This document shows positions 36,636 to 44,497 of a stretch of 64,000 nucleotides of DNA, piece by piece. The notes beneath the pieces are model-generated. The model had not been told where the DNA came from. It saw only the letters and a program-made list of their open reading frames with translations, and did no database searches. Both the position numbers and the translations under genes were made by a program. The stretch lies in NCBI RefSeq assembly GCF_015637705.1, contig NZ_JADOBE010000004.1, positions 186,001 through 250,000 of the forward strand, in the 5' to 3' direction. Source of the DNA: Pseudomonas sp. N040 (GTDB lineage: Bacteria; Pseudomonadota; Gammaproteobacteria; Pseudomonadales; Pseudomonadaceae). Position 1 is the first letter of the stretch. Each line of letters starts with the position of its first letter.

Positions 36636-37691
36636 ATGCGCCGCCTGATCGCCTGCCTGTTCATTGCGCTGCTTCCCGGTCTCGCCACCGCCGAAGATAC
36701 CGTTCTCACCGTGTACAACTGGAACGACTATATCGACCCGCAGGTCCTGCTCGACTTCGAGAAGGAAACCGGCATCAAGATCGACTACAAGACCTACGCT
36801 TCTGCTGCCGAGATGAATGAAATGCTCGCCAGCGGCGCGCCGGTTGACATCGTGGTACCAACCAACCCGGACCTGGCAGACCTGATCCAACGCGACCAGT
36901 TGCTGCCGCTGGACTTCAGCCAGCTGCCCAATCGCCAGAACATCGACCAGTCGTGGATGATGAAGCTGCTCGCTTTCGACGCCGGCAACACCCACGCGGT
37001 GCCTTACCTGTGGGGTGCCGTGGGCATTGCCGTCAACAAGCCCAAGGCCGAGGCCGCCTTTGGTGGCCCGCTGCCAAACAGCTGGAGCCTGGTTTTCGAC
37101 CCCGCGCAAGTAACCAAGCTGTCGAGTTGCGGTGTCAGCATCCTGGATTCCGTGGATGACGTGATGACCAGCCTGATGAACTATCGCGGCCGGATCATTG
37201 CCGACTCCACACCGGGACAGATCCTCAGGAGCGGCGAAGTGCTGCAACAGGTCAAGCCGCACCTGCGTTATGTCGACAGCGAGCGCTATATCGACGACCT
37301 GGCCAACGGCAACCTGTGCGTCGCTGTCTCCTTTGTCGGCGACGCCCTGGCCGCGGCCGATGCCGGGCAGCCAGTGGAGTTTCTTATCCCGGATGAAGGC
37401 GCGACCCTGTTCATCGACAGCCTGGCGATCCCCAGGTCATCCCAGCATCCGGCTCAGGCACATCGCTTCATCGACTACCTGATGCGTCCCGATGTGATTG
37501 CCAAGATCACCAAGGCAACCCTCTATCCGAACGCCAACGCAGCCTCCACCGACTTGCTGCCGGAAAGCCTGCGCAGCCGGATCGGTATCGTGCCCGACAA
37601 AGCCACCAAGCGCCGGCTGGCGCTGCTGACAGCGCTGCCTGAACCGCAGCAGAAGGCCCGCGACCAGGTCTGGAGCGAGCTATTGCAGTGA
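36636..37691 (+). CDS. PotF-family periplasmic binding protein, divergent copy 1
   Basis: 351 residues, signal peptide ending LPGLATAE. Same fold as PotF, but pocket positions differ: WNDY replaces WSDY, VVPTNPD replaces VVPSNQF, SILDSVDDV replaces the Glu-bearing SMLDAPQE, and VAVSFVGDAL has Phe where PotF has the ligand-stacking Trp; the Asp in LFIDSLAIP remains. It likely binds an amine but not necessarily putrescine. No permease is adjacent; it is followed by a second copy and by aguR. Confidence 0.85.
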   Translation: MRRLIACLFIALLPGLATAEDTVLTVYNWNDYIDPQVLLDFEKETGIKIDYKTYASAAEMNEMLASGAPVDIVVPTNPDLADLIQRDQLLPLDFSQLPNRQNIDQSWMMKLLAFDAGNTHAVPYLWGAVGIAVNKPKAEAAFGGPLPNSWSLVFDPAQVTKLSSCGVSILDSVDDVMTSLMNYRGRIIADSTPGQILRSGEVLQQVKPHLRYVDSERYIDDLANGNLCVAVSFVGDALAAADAGQPVEFLIPDEGATLFIDSLAIPRSSQHPAQAHRFIDYLMRPDVIAKITKATLYPNANAASTDLLPESLRSRIGIVPDKATKRRLALLTALPEPQQKARDQVWSELLQ

Positions 37692-37817
37692 TGCCCAGCC
37701 CAGTGTCCCATTCGCCTGCGCAGACCTTTCAGCGGTCTGCGCAGGATGGATAAACAACAAGGGCACAGGCGCCGCACCCCTTCGCCCTCTCGCATTGAGC
37801 TTTACGGATCGCTGCCC

Positions 37818-38909
37818 ATGAAAACCCTGCTTGCCTGCCTGCTGTGCGCTGCACTCCCCGGCCTGGCGCTTGCCAGCCAAGAGAAGGTCATCTCCGTCTA
37901 CAACTGGAATGACTACATCGATCCACAGGTACTGATTGATTTCGAACAGCAGACCGGTATCCATGTCGACTACAAGACCTTCAGCTCTACCGATGAGTTG
38001 CTCGGCGCCGTCGAGCGCGGTGAACCGTTCGACGTTATCGTCCCTTCCAACGACAACCTTCCCGCGCTGATCCAAGGCGGCAAGTTGCTGCCGCTTGACC
38101 AGGCCAGGCTGCCCAACAGCCAACACCTCGACAAGCAGATCCTCAACAAGCTCGCGGCTTTCGACCCGCGCAATCGCTATGCCATCCCCTACCTTTGGGG
38201 TTCCATCGGCCTGGCCATCAACACGCCCCAGGCGGAGGCCGCGCTGGGCGGACCGGTACCGCAAAGCTGGAGCCTGCTGTTTGATCCAGACCAGAGCGCG
38301 AAGCTCGCCAGCTGCGGGCTGAGCATGCTCGATGCGGCAACCGATGTGACCACACTGGTGATGAACTACAAAGGCCGCGCCCTGGCTGACAGCTCGCCGC
38401 GGCAGATCCAGAAAGCCGGCGAGACCCTGATGCTCGTCCGCCCCAACCTGCGCATGATCGACAGCGAGCTGTATATCGACGAACTCAACAACGGCAGCCT
38501 GTGCGTGGCGCTGGCGTATGTTGGTGACGCCCTGAATGCGGCAGCGGCCGGGCAGCCGGTCGAATTTGTCGTCCCCGAGGAAGGCTCGGTCATGTTTGTC
38601 GACAGCATGGTGATTCCCGCCAATGCCAAGCGTCCCGATCTTGCCCTGCAGTTTCTCGACTACATGATGCAGCCTGAAGTCGCAGCAAAAATCACCAGCG
38701 AGACGCTTTACCCCAATGCCAATGCCGATTCGGCCCAATTCCTCTCCGCAGAACTGCGCGCCCAGCCCGGTATCACCCTGGACAAGGAGACCCGCCGCCG
38801 GCTGTCGCTGATGCCAGAACTGGGTGCGGCCACTACTGCGCAGGTTGATGCGCAATGGGCCGCCTTCAAGGATGCCGCCCCTGCACCCGCCACGGCCAAA
38901 GCCCCCTGA
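37818..38909 (+). CDS. PotF-family periplasmic binding protein, divergent copy 2
   Basis: 363 residues; signal peptide ending LPGLALAS. Tandem paralogue of the preceding gene, 126 bases apart. Pocket changes against PotF: WNDY, SMLDAATDV (acidic residue lost), VALAYVGDAL (Tyr at the Trp position), MFVDSMVIP (Asp kept). The C-terminus has an Ala-Pro tail (APAPATAKAP). A single gene of this type sits before aguR in P. aeruginosa, so this is a local duplication. Confidence 0.85.
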   Translation: MKTLLACLLCAALPGLALASQEKVISVYNWNDYIDPQVLIDFEQQTGIHVDYKTFSSTDELLGAVERGEPFDVIVPSNDNLPALIQGGKLLPLDQARLPNSQHLDKQILNKLAAFDPRNRYAIPYLWGSIGLAINTPQAEAALGGPVPQSWSLLFDPDQSAKLASCGLSMLDAATDVTTLVMNYKGRALADSSPRQIQKAGETLMLVRPNLRMIDSELYIDELNNGSLCVALAYVGDALNAAAAGQPVEFVVPEEGSVMFVDSMVIPANAKRPDLALQFLDYMMQPEVAAKITSETLYPNANADSAQFLSAELRAQPGITLDKETRRRLSLMPELGAATTAQVDAQWAAFKDAAPAPATAKAP

Positions 38910-38922
38910 CACGCCGGGAATC

Positions 38923-39582
38923 ATGAGCAAGCCCGGGGAACGTCCCCGCCCGCCGTCTTCACGCAAGCCGCGGGCCAGCAGCCAGGCGCGCATTGCGGCA
39001 ATTCTTGCGGCAGTGCGCGCGCAACTGGCGGAACAGGGCACGGCGGCACTGTCGATCTATAGCGTTGCCGAACGCGCCGGCATCCCCCCGTCTTCGGTCT
39101 ATCACTTTTTTGCCAGTGTCCCCGCCCTGCTCGAGGCACTGACCAGCGAGGTGCATGCCGCCTTTCGGGCCTGCCTGCAGGCCCCGGTTGATCATGCCGC
39201 CCTGCGTGACTGGCGCGACCTGTCCCGCATCGTCGAACTCCGCACACTGGAAACCTATGCCGCAGATCCCGCGGCAATGCAGCTGATCCTCGCGCAGCAC
39301 GGCCTGACCGAAGTGACCCGGGCCGACCGCCGCCACGACGTGGAGCTGGGCCGGCAGCTGCAGCAGCTTTTCGCCCGCCACTTCCAGCTGCCGCCGCTGC
39401 CCGTGGATATCGATATCTTCACCCTGGCCCTGGAGCTCAGCGACCGGGTCTACGCCAGCTCGGTGCAGGAGCACGGCCGCATTACCCCGCGCATGGCTGA
39501 AGAGGGCATGCGGGTGTTCGATGCCTATCTGGCCCTGTACCTGCCCCCGCACCTGCCCAAGCACGACACCCCCACGGCCTGA
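38923..39582 (+). CDS. aguR: TetR-family regulator AguR
   Basis: 219 residues. The N-terminal helix-turn-helix reads LSIYSVAERAGIPPSSVYHFFASV at about 45-70, and the rest is the ligand-binding domain. Position directly before aguB-aguA matches AguR of P. aeruginosa, which represses aguBA and is released by agmatine or N-carbamoylputrescine. The start MSKPGERPRP follows the preceding gene by 13 bases, so aguR may be read from the binding-protein transcript. Confidence 0.9.
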   Translation: MSKPGERPRPPSSRKPRASSQARIAAILAAVRAQLAEQGTAALSIYSVAERAGIPPSSVYHFFASVPALLEALTSEVHAAFRACLQAPVDHAALRDWRDLSRIVELRTLETYAADPAAMQLILAQHGLTEVTRADRRHDVELGRQLQQLFARHFQLPPLPVDIDIFTLALELSDRVYASSVQEHGRITPRMAEEGMRVFDAYLALYLPPHLPKHDTPTA

Positions 39583-39625
39583 TCCGGCTGCCTGGCAGAC
39601 CTGGCCAGCGGGGAAGCCTCGCCCC

Positions 39626-39645
39626 TTAATATCGATATTTATCGG
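39626..39645 (+). promoter_or_regulatory. aguR: candidate AguR operator 1
   Basis: TTAATATCGATATTTATCGG, containing the dyad CGATA-TT-TATCG (39633-39644). A near-identical copy in inverted orientation lies at 39694-39713. Both are in the AT-rich aguR-aguB spacer. Confidence 0.5.
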
Positions 39646-39675
39646 ATTTATAATCGTTCGGCGGCGCCCAATAGA

Positions 39676-39681
39676 TATAAT
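39676..39681 (+). promoter_or_regulatory. possible -10 box for aguBA
   Basis: A perfect TATAAT lies between the two candidate operators, 123 bases before aguB. No good -35 is seen at standard spacing, so this is tentative. Confidence 0.3.
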
Positions 39682-39693
39682 TTGATTTATTTG

Positions 39694-39713
39694 CCGATTT
39701 TTATCGAATATAA
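39694..39713 (-). promoter_or_regulatory. aguR: candidate AguR operator 2 (inverted copy)
   Basis: The reverse complement, TTATATTCGATAAAAATCGG, matches operator 1 at 14 of 20 positions, keeping TCGATA and ATCGG. It includes the imperfect dyad CGATT-TT-TATCG. Confidence 0.5.
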
Positions 39714-39803
39714 AGTAGATCACTGAGGTGCCGAGGCAACACAGCCTGAAGCAACCTCTGCTACTTTCAGCTGTCTCAACCCCATTGCTGCTCGAGGTGC
39801 CCC

Positions 39804-40685
39804 ATGTCCCGCATTGTCTCCGTCGCTGCTACCCAGATGGCCTGTTCCTGGGATCGTGCCGCCAACATCGCCAACGCCGAGAAACTCGTGCGCCAGGCAG
39901 CCGCCAAGGGCGCCCAGATCATCCTGATCCAGGAACTGTTCGAAACGCCGTACTTCTGCCAGAAGCCGAATGCCGACTACACCCAGCTGGCCACCACGGT
40001 GGACGAGAACGAAGCCATTGCGCACTTCCAGAAAGTCGCCGCCGAGTTGAAGGTGGTGCTGCCGATCAGCTTCTTCGAGCGTGCCGGCCGGGCCCGCTTC
40101 AACAGCATTGCCATCATCGACGCCGACGGTTCCAATCTCGGGATTTATCGGAAAAGCCATATCCCGGACGGCCCTGGCTACCACGAGAAGTACTACTTCA
40201 ACCCGGGCGACACCGGCTTCATGGTCTGGGATACCGCCTACGCCAGGATCGGTGTAGGCATCTGCTGGGACCAGTGGTTCCCCGAATGCGCGCGAAGCAT
40301 GGCGCTGCTGGGTGCCGAAGTGCTGCTCTACCCGACCGCCATCGGCAGCGAGCCGCATGACCCGGGCATCACCTCGCGCGACCACTGGCAACGCGTGCAG
40401 CAGGGCCACGCCGGCGCCAACCTGATGCCGCTGATCGCCTCCAATCGCATTGGCAAGGAAGAGCAGGACGGCTACGACATCACCTTCTACGGCAGCTCCT
40501 TCATCGCCGACCAGTTCGGCAAGAAGGTGCAGGAACTCAACCAGACCGAGGAAGGCATCCTGGTGCACAGCTTCAACCTGACCGAGCTGGAAAAAATCCG
40601 CACTGCCTGGGGCGTGTTTCGCGATCGCCGGCCGAACCTGTACTGGCCGATCGCCACCCTCGACGGCGAAATGCCTTCCGAGTAA
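39804..40685 (+). CDS. aguB: N-carbamoylputrescine amidase
   Basis: 293 residues of the nitrilase/CN-hydrolase superfamily. Catalytic triad: Glu in LIQELFETPYF, Lys in GIYRKSHIPDG, Cys in GVGICWDQWFPE. It hydrolyses N-carbamoylputrescine to putrescine, CO2 and ammonia, the second step from agmatine. It lies between aguR and aguA, the standard order. Confidence 0.97.
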   Translation: MSRIVSVAATQMACSWDRAANIANAEKLVRQAAAKGAQIILIQELFETPYFCQKPNADYTQLATTVDENEAIAHFQKVAAELKVVLPISFFERAGRARFNSIAIIDADGSNLGIYRKSHIPDGPGYHEKYYFNPGDTGFMVWDTAYARIGVGICWDQWFPECARSMALLGAEVLLYPTAIGSEPHDPGITSRDHWQRVQQGHAGANLMPLIASNRIGKEEQDGYDITFYGSSFIADQFGKKVQELNQTEEGILVHSFNLTELEKIRTAWGVFRDRRPNLYWPIATLDGEMPSE

Positions 40686-40701
40686 GCCGCCAGGCTCCCG
40701 C

Positions 40702-40777
40702 AGGATGGGTTGAGGTGCGTAGCGCCGATACCCATCGCCAGCCTTGATGGGTTATCGCTGAGTTCAACCCAACCTAC
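40702..40777. repeat. palindromic repeat between aguB and aguA
   Basis: Begins GGATGGGTTGAGG and ends TTCAACCCAACCTAC, with internal GATACCCATC and GATGGGTTATC arms. It is a diverged member of the family also found after arcC and at folA; it separates two genes that otherwise form an operon. Confidence 0.65.
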
Positions 40778-40801
40778 ACAGCTCCTCGTTTTGGTGACCG
40801 T

Positions 40802-41908
40802 ATGACCACCCTCAACACTACCCCACGCGCCGATGGATTCCGCATGCCCGCCGAATGGGAACCACACAGCCAGACCTGGATGGCCTGGCCCGAGCGCCCG
40901 GACAACTGGCGCAACGGCGCCAAGCCGGCGCAGGCAGCCTTCAGCGCCGTGGCCCGCGCCATCGCCGAGTTCGAGCCGGTCACTGTCTGCGTGTCTGCCG
41001 GCCAATACGACAACGCCCGCGCGCGCCTGAACCACGGCAATATCCGCATAGTCGAGATGAGCACGGATGACGCTTGGGTGCGCGACACTGGCCCCACCTT
41101 TGTCAGCAATGCCGCCGGCGAAGTGCGTGGCGTCGACTGGACCTTCAATGCCTGGGGCGGTTTCGACGGCGGCCTGTACTGGCCGTGGCAACGCGATGAC
41201 CAGGTGGCCCGCAAGGTCCTCGAGATCGAAGGCTGCCAGCGCTACCGCACCGAAGGCTTCGTGCTCGAAGGCGGCTCGATCCACGTCGACGGTGAAGGCA
41301 CCCTGATCACCACCGAGGAGTGCCTGCTGAACCTCAATCGCAATCCACACCTCTCCCGCGAGCAGATCGAGGCGGTGTTGCGCGAGCACCTGGCCATCGA
41401 CACGGTGATCTGGCTGCCCGACGGCCTGTTCAATGACGAGACTGACGGCCACGTCGACAACTTCTGCTGCTATGTGCGCCCGGGGGAGGTGCTGCTGGCC
41501 TGGACCGACGATGCCGGCGATCCGAACTATCCGCGTTGCCAGGCGGCCATGCGCGTGCTGGAATCTGCCCGCGATGCCAAGGGCCGCCCGCTGGTGGTGC
41601 ACAAGATGCCGATCCCCGGGCCGATCCACGCCACTGCAGAAGAATGCGCCGGTGTGGATACCGCCGAAGGTAGCCAGCCACGTGATCCGTCGATCCGTCT
41701 GGCCGGCTCCTACGTCAACTTCCTGATCGTCAATGGCGGCATCATTGCGCCGCGGTTCGACGATCCGAAAGACGCCGAAGCCGAGGCCATCCTCAAGCGC
41801 CTGTTCCCCGGACATCGGGTAGTGCTGGTGCCAGGGCGGGAAATCCTCCTTGGTGGCGGCAACATCCACTGCATCACCCAGCAGCAACCTGCAGCGCAGC
41901 AGCGCTGA
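40802..41908 (+). CDS. aguA: agmatine deiminase
   Basis: 368 residues of the guanidino-group-modifying superfamily. The nucleophile is Cys357 in [13 protein letters not shown]; other active-site segments are [24 protein letters not shown] and [11 protein letters not shown]. It converts agmatine to N-carbamoylputrescine and ammonia, giving AguB its substrate. Confidence 0.97.
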   Translation: MTTLNTTPRADGFRMPAEWEPHSQTWMAWPERPDNWRNGAKPAQAAFSAVARAIAEFEPVTVCVSAGQYDNARARLNHGNIRIVEMSTDDAWVRDTGPTFVSNAAGEVRGVDWTFNAWGGFDGGLYWPWQRDDQVARKVLEIEGCQRYRTEGFVLEGGSIHVDGEGTLITTEECLLNLNRNPHLSREQIEAVLREHLAIDTVIWLPDGLFNDETDGHVDNFCCYVRPGEVLLAWTDDAGDPNYPRCQAAMRVLESARDAKGRPLVVHKMPIPGPIHATAEECAGVDTAEGSQPRDPSIRLAGSYVNFLIVNGGIIAPRFDDPKDAEAEAILKRLFPGHRVVLVPGREILLGGGNIHCITQQQPAAQQR

Positions 41909-42109
41909 AAGGGCCTTGCCGCTCCCGTTTGGCGTCGCCAGGGATGGCCTCAGGCGCCGAGCACGCGCGGATAGCGGTGCAGCCGCCCGGGCCACGCACA
42001 GGCCAAACACCAGATGCACACTGCGGTTGGGCAGAATCGTCGCCAGCCCGAGTTGCCGGGGCAGCGCCACGCAAGTAGGCTGATAGCTGGCTGCGCGCTG
42101 GAGCGGGGA

Positions 42110-42757
42110 TCAGGCGCTGCCGGCAATCTTGCGCAGCGCCTGCTCGAACACTGCCACCGGCTGGGCACCCTGGATCAGCTGCTGGTCATTGATGATCACC
42201 GCGGGTACGGCATGAATCCCATTGTCCTGATAGAACGCTTCCGCCTGGCGGACCTCTGCCGCGAATTCATTGCCTGCCAGAACCTCTGCCGCGCGCGCGG
42301 GATCCAGCCCCACCTCCTGCGCCAGCCTGGTCAGCACCGCGTGGTTCGAAGGGTTTTCGCCATCACTGAAGTAGGCCTTGAACAGCGCCTGTTTGAGCTG
42401 CAACTGGCGTCCCTGCAGTGCTGCCCAATGCAACAAACGGTGCGCGTCGAAGGTGTTGTAGATGCGGCTGCGCTGCTGCAAGCCGAACGCAAAGCCCAGC
42501 TCGGCACCGGCGGCACGGATGCGCTCGCGAACCTGCGCCGACTGCTCCGGCGTGGAGCCGTACTTCTCGCGCAAGTGTTCGTCGATCTCCTGCCCCTGCG
42601 CCGGCATCTGCGGATTCAACTCGAACGGCTGCAAGTGCAGATCAACCGAAACTGCAGTGCCGACCCGGGCAATTGCCTGCTGCAGCGCGTGCAGGCCTAT
42701 GACACACCATGGACAGGAAACGTCGGAAACAAAATCGATTTTCAGATGCTGCGGCAT
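42110..42757 (-). CDS. DsbA-family (FrnE-like) oxidoreductase
   Basis: 215 residues, cytosolic (no signal). The redox motif is VSDVSCPWCVIG (CPWC), and the cis-proline is in HAVPAVIINDQQLIQGAQ. FrnE-type proteins act as thiol isomerases or in thiol-linked detoxification. It lies downstream of the bigR-YeeE genes on the same strand, so it may belong to the sulfide/persulfide module. Confidence 0.88.
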   Translation of the reverse strand: MPQHLKIDFVSDVSCPWCVIGLHALQQAIARVGTAVSVDLHLQPFELNPQMPAQGQEIDEHLREKYGSTPEQSAQVRERIRAAGAELGFAFGLQQRSRIYNTFDAHRLLHWAALQGRQLQLKQALFKAYFSDGENPSNHAVLTRLAQEVGLDPARAAEVLAGNEFAAEVRQAEAFYQDNGIHAVPAVIINDQQLIQGAQPVAVFEQALRKIAGSA

Positions 42758-42821
42758 GGGCGCTTCTTCCCTGCACGCCTGCCGGCAGCCCGCCCACTGC
42801 AGGCGGGCCTGCCGGGCCGGC

Positions 42822-43010
42822 TCAGTTGACCTTGCAGGTGCGGATACCCAGCAGCGAATACAGCGGGCAGGTACCAAATACTGCGGTAAGCAGCGGCACC
42901 AGGCCAACCCAGCCCCACGCCCCGATAAAGCCGGTAAGGGTCATGGCAATCAGCGTCATGCCAATCGCATAACGGGCCAAACGATCAATCCCACCTACAT
43001 TCTTGCTCAT
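42822..43010 (-). CDS. small YgaP-type membrane protein (DUF2892)
   Basis: 62 residues beginning MSKNVGGIDRLARYAIG, two hydrophobic segments, and a conserved CPLYSLLGIRTCK ending. This domain is the membrane part of YgaP-type rhodanese proteins and often stands alone near sulfur transport genes. It follows the two YeeE/YedE genes by 17 bases. Confidence 0.88.
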   Translation of the reverse strand: MSKNVGGIDRLARYAIGMTLIAMTLTGFIGAWGWVGLVPLLTAVFGTCPLYSLLGIRTCKVN

Positions 43011-43027
43011 GACATACCCTCCCCGGG

Positions 43028-43447
43028 TCAGCGATTGAGCTGGCGATCCAGCCTTTCAAACAACAGCATTCCTGCAAGCATAGCCGCACAGAACAGCACT
43101 ACCTGCCAGTGGCCCGTGAGCAGGCTGGCAAGGGCCGGGCCGGGACAGAAGCCGGCAACGCCCCAGCCTACACCGAACAACAAGCTGCCCAACACCAGGC
43201 GCCGATCAATTTCACGCTTGACCGGCAGCTGCATGGGTGCGCCCAGTACGGAACGCTGCTGTTGCCTGGCCCAGGTAAATGGCAACAGGGCCACACCCAT
43301 GGCGCTGGCCATGACCAGTGCCAGCGAAGGGTCCCATTGCCCGGCCAGGTCAAGAAAGGCCTGCACCTTGAGCGGGTTGGCCATGCCGGCCAGCAACAGG
43401 CCCAGGCCAAACACCAGGCCACTGACAAATGCACTCAGCTTCAGCAT
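43028..43447 (-). CDS. YeeE/YedE-family transporter subunit, C-terminal half type
   Basis: 139 residues, four membrane helices. The conserved cysteine motif is GVAGFCPGPALASL. Together with the next gene it makes a split version of the YeeE/YedE sulfur-compound transporter (like PmpA/PmpB). Two bases separate the two genes. Confidence 0.87.
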   Translation of the reverse strand: MLKLSAFVSGLVFGLGLLLAGMANPLKVQAFLDLAGQWDPSLALVMASAMGVALLPFTWARQQQRSVLGAPMQLPVKREIDRRLVLGSLLFGVGWGVAGFCPGPALASLLTGHWQVVLFCAAMLAGMLLFERLDRQLNR

Positions 43448-43449
43448 GC

Positions 43450-43884
43450 TCAGGCTCCCAGCAGATGACGCACGATGAACACAGTGGCAAAGCCACTCGC
43501 CATGAAGCACAGGGTGGCGACCAGCGAGCGACCGGACAGGCGCGCCAGCCCGCAGACACCATGCCCACTGGTGCATCCCGAGCCAAGACGGGTGCCAACA
43601 CCCACCAGCAACCCGGCCAACAGCAAGCCTGGCCAGCCGACGCTGAACTCGATGGCCGGCAAACTGCTGAACAACTGCCAGACCAGTGGCGCCAGCAGCA
43701 AGCCGAGCACAAACAGCAGCCGCTCACCGGTCGGATCCCCCCCGCGCACCAGCAGCCCGCCCAGTACGCCACTGATGCCCGCCACGCGGCCATTCAGAAC
43801 CACAAACAGGGCCGCTGCCAGGCCGATCAGCGCGCCGCCGGCCAGGGCCGTCCAAGGGGTGAAATGTGCCCAGTCGATTGTCAT
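43450..43884 (-). CDS. YeeE/YedE-family transporter subunit, N-terminal half type
   Basis: 144 residues, about four membrane helices, with the signature GSGCTSGHGVCGLARLS whose cysteines relay thiosulfate or sulfide-like ligands in YeeE. Its ATG overlaps the bigR stop by four bases, so it is directly translated with the regulator. Confidence 0.88.
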   Translation of the reverse strand: MTIDWAHFTPWTALAGGALIGLAAALFVVLNGRVAGISGVLGGLLVRGGDPTGERLLFVLGLLLAPLVWQLFSSLPAIEFSVGWPGLLLAGLLVGVGTRLGSGCTSGHGVCGLARLSGRSLVATLCFMASGFATVFIVRHLLGA

Positions 43885-44222
43885 GCTCCGCTACTCCCGC
43901 AAAACAGTTGGTACAGCGTATTGATCACCGCCAGCGCCTGCGGGCTGCTGATGCGGTAGAAGATCTGCTTGCCCTCGCGCCGCGTATCCACCAGCCCCTC
44001 GCGCCGCAATACGGCCAGCTGTTGCGACAGGGTGGGCTGCAGAATCCCGAGCAGTGCCTCCAGCTCGCCGACACTGCGCTCACCTTGCGCCAACTGGCAG
44101 AGCAACAGCAGGCGGTCCGGGTTTGCCAGCGCCTTGAGCAACTGCCCGGCGTCTCCCGCCGCGGCGCGCAAGCGCTGGCTATCAAGTTCAAGCGTAGCGG
44201 TTTGCATGGTCTGCACAGCCAT
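43881..44222 (-). CDS. bigR: ArsR-family sulfide/persulfide sensor (BigR/SqrR type)
   Basis: 113 residues from ATG 44222; ATG 44207 is an alternative. Winged helix with LEALLGILQPTLSQQLAVLRREG as recognition region. Cys42 (LLLLCQLAQG) and Cys108 (YQLFCGSS) match the cysteine pair that senses persulfide in BigR and SqrR by tetrasulfide bond formation. It heads the operon with both YeeE genes and DUF2892 and probably represses it until sulfide or persulfide appears. Confidence 0.88.
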   Translation of the reverse strand: MAVQTMQTATLELDSQRLRAAAGDAGQLLKALANPDRLLLLCQLAQGERSVGELEALLGILQPTLSQQLAVLRREGLVDTRREGKQIFYRISSPQALAVINTLYQLFCGSSGA

Positions 44223-44238
44223 CAATTAACATTAGTAC

Positions 44239-44267
44239 AATATATCCATGAATATTATGTTTTACAA
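44239..44267 (-). promoter_or_regulatory. bigR promoter with overlapping operator-like dyad
   Basis: On the minus strand TTGTAA (-35, 44262-44267), a 17-base spacer and TATATT (-10, 44239-44244). The dyad AATAT-N8-ATATT overlaps the -10 box, the position expected for autorepression. The predicted start of transcription is only about ten bases before ATG 44222, so the leader is very short. Confidence 0.6.
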
Positions 44268-44401
44268 CCTCGTGAGGTTCGCTTGCTGCACGCAGGGCAT
44301 TCATCCAACTGACATCTGGGCAGGCTAGAAAGACCCAACGCGCATTTGACCGCCAGCCGTAGCCGCATATGCTGATAAAGCCACTTGACCGCGCAGCACC
44401 C

Positions 44402-44415
44402 TTGACCTGCATCAA
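44402..44415 (+). promoter_or_regulatory. ANR/FNR-type box upstream of arcD
   Basis: TTGAC-CTGC-ATCAA, fitting the TTGAT-N4-ATCAA consensus at nine of ten positions. Centred 41.5 bases before a predicted start near 44450, the class II position. ANR activation of arcDABC without oxygen is established in P. aeruginosa. Confidence 0.8.
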
Positions 44416-44497
44416 CGGGCTGCCGGCCGGAAAGGGCAATCTGGTCCACGGGATGCTTGCCAACGCCGTCTCCACCATTAGAAGGAAGCTAATCATC

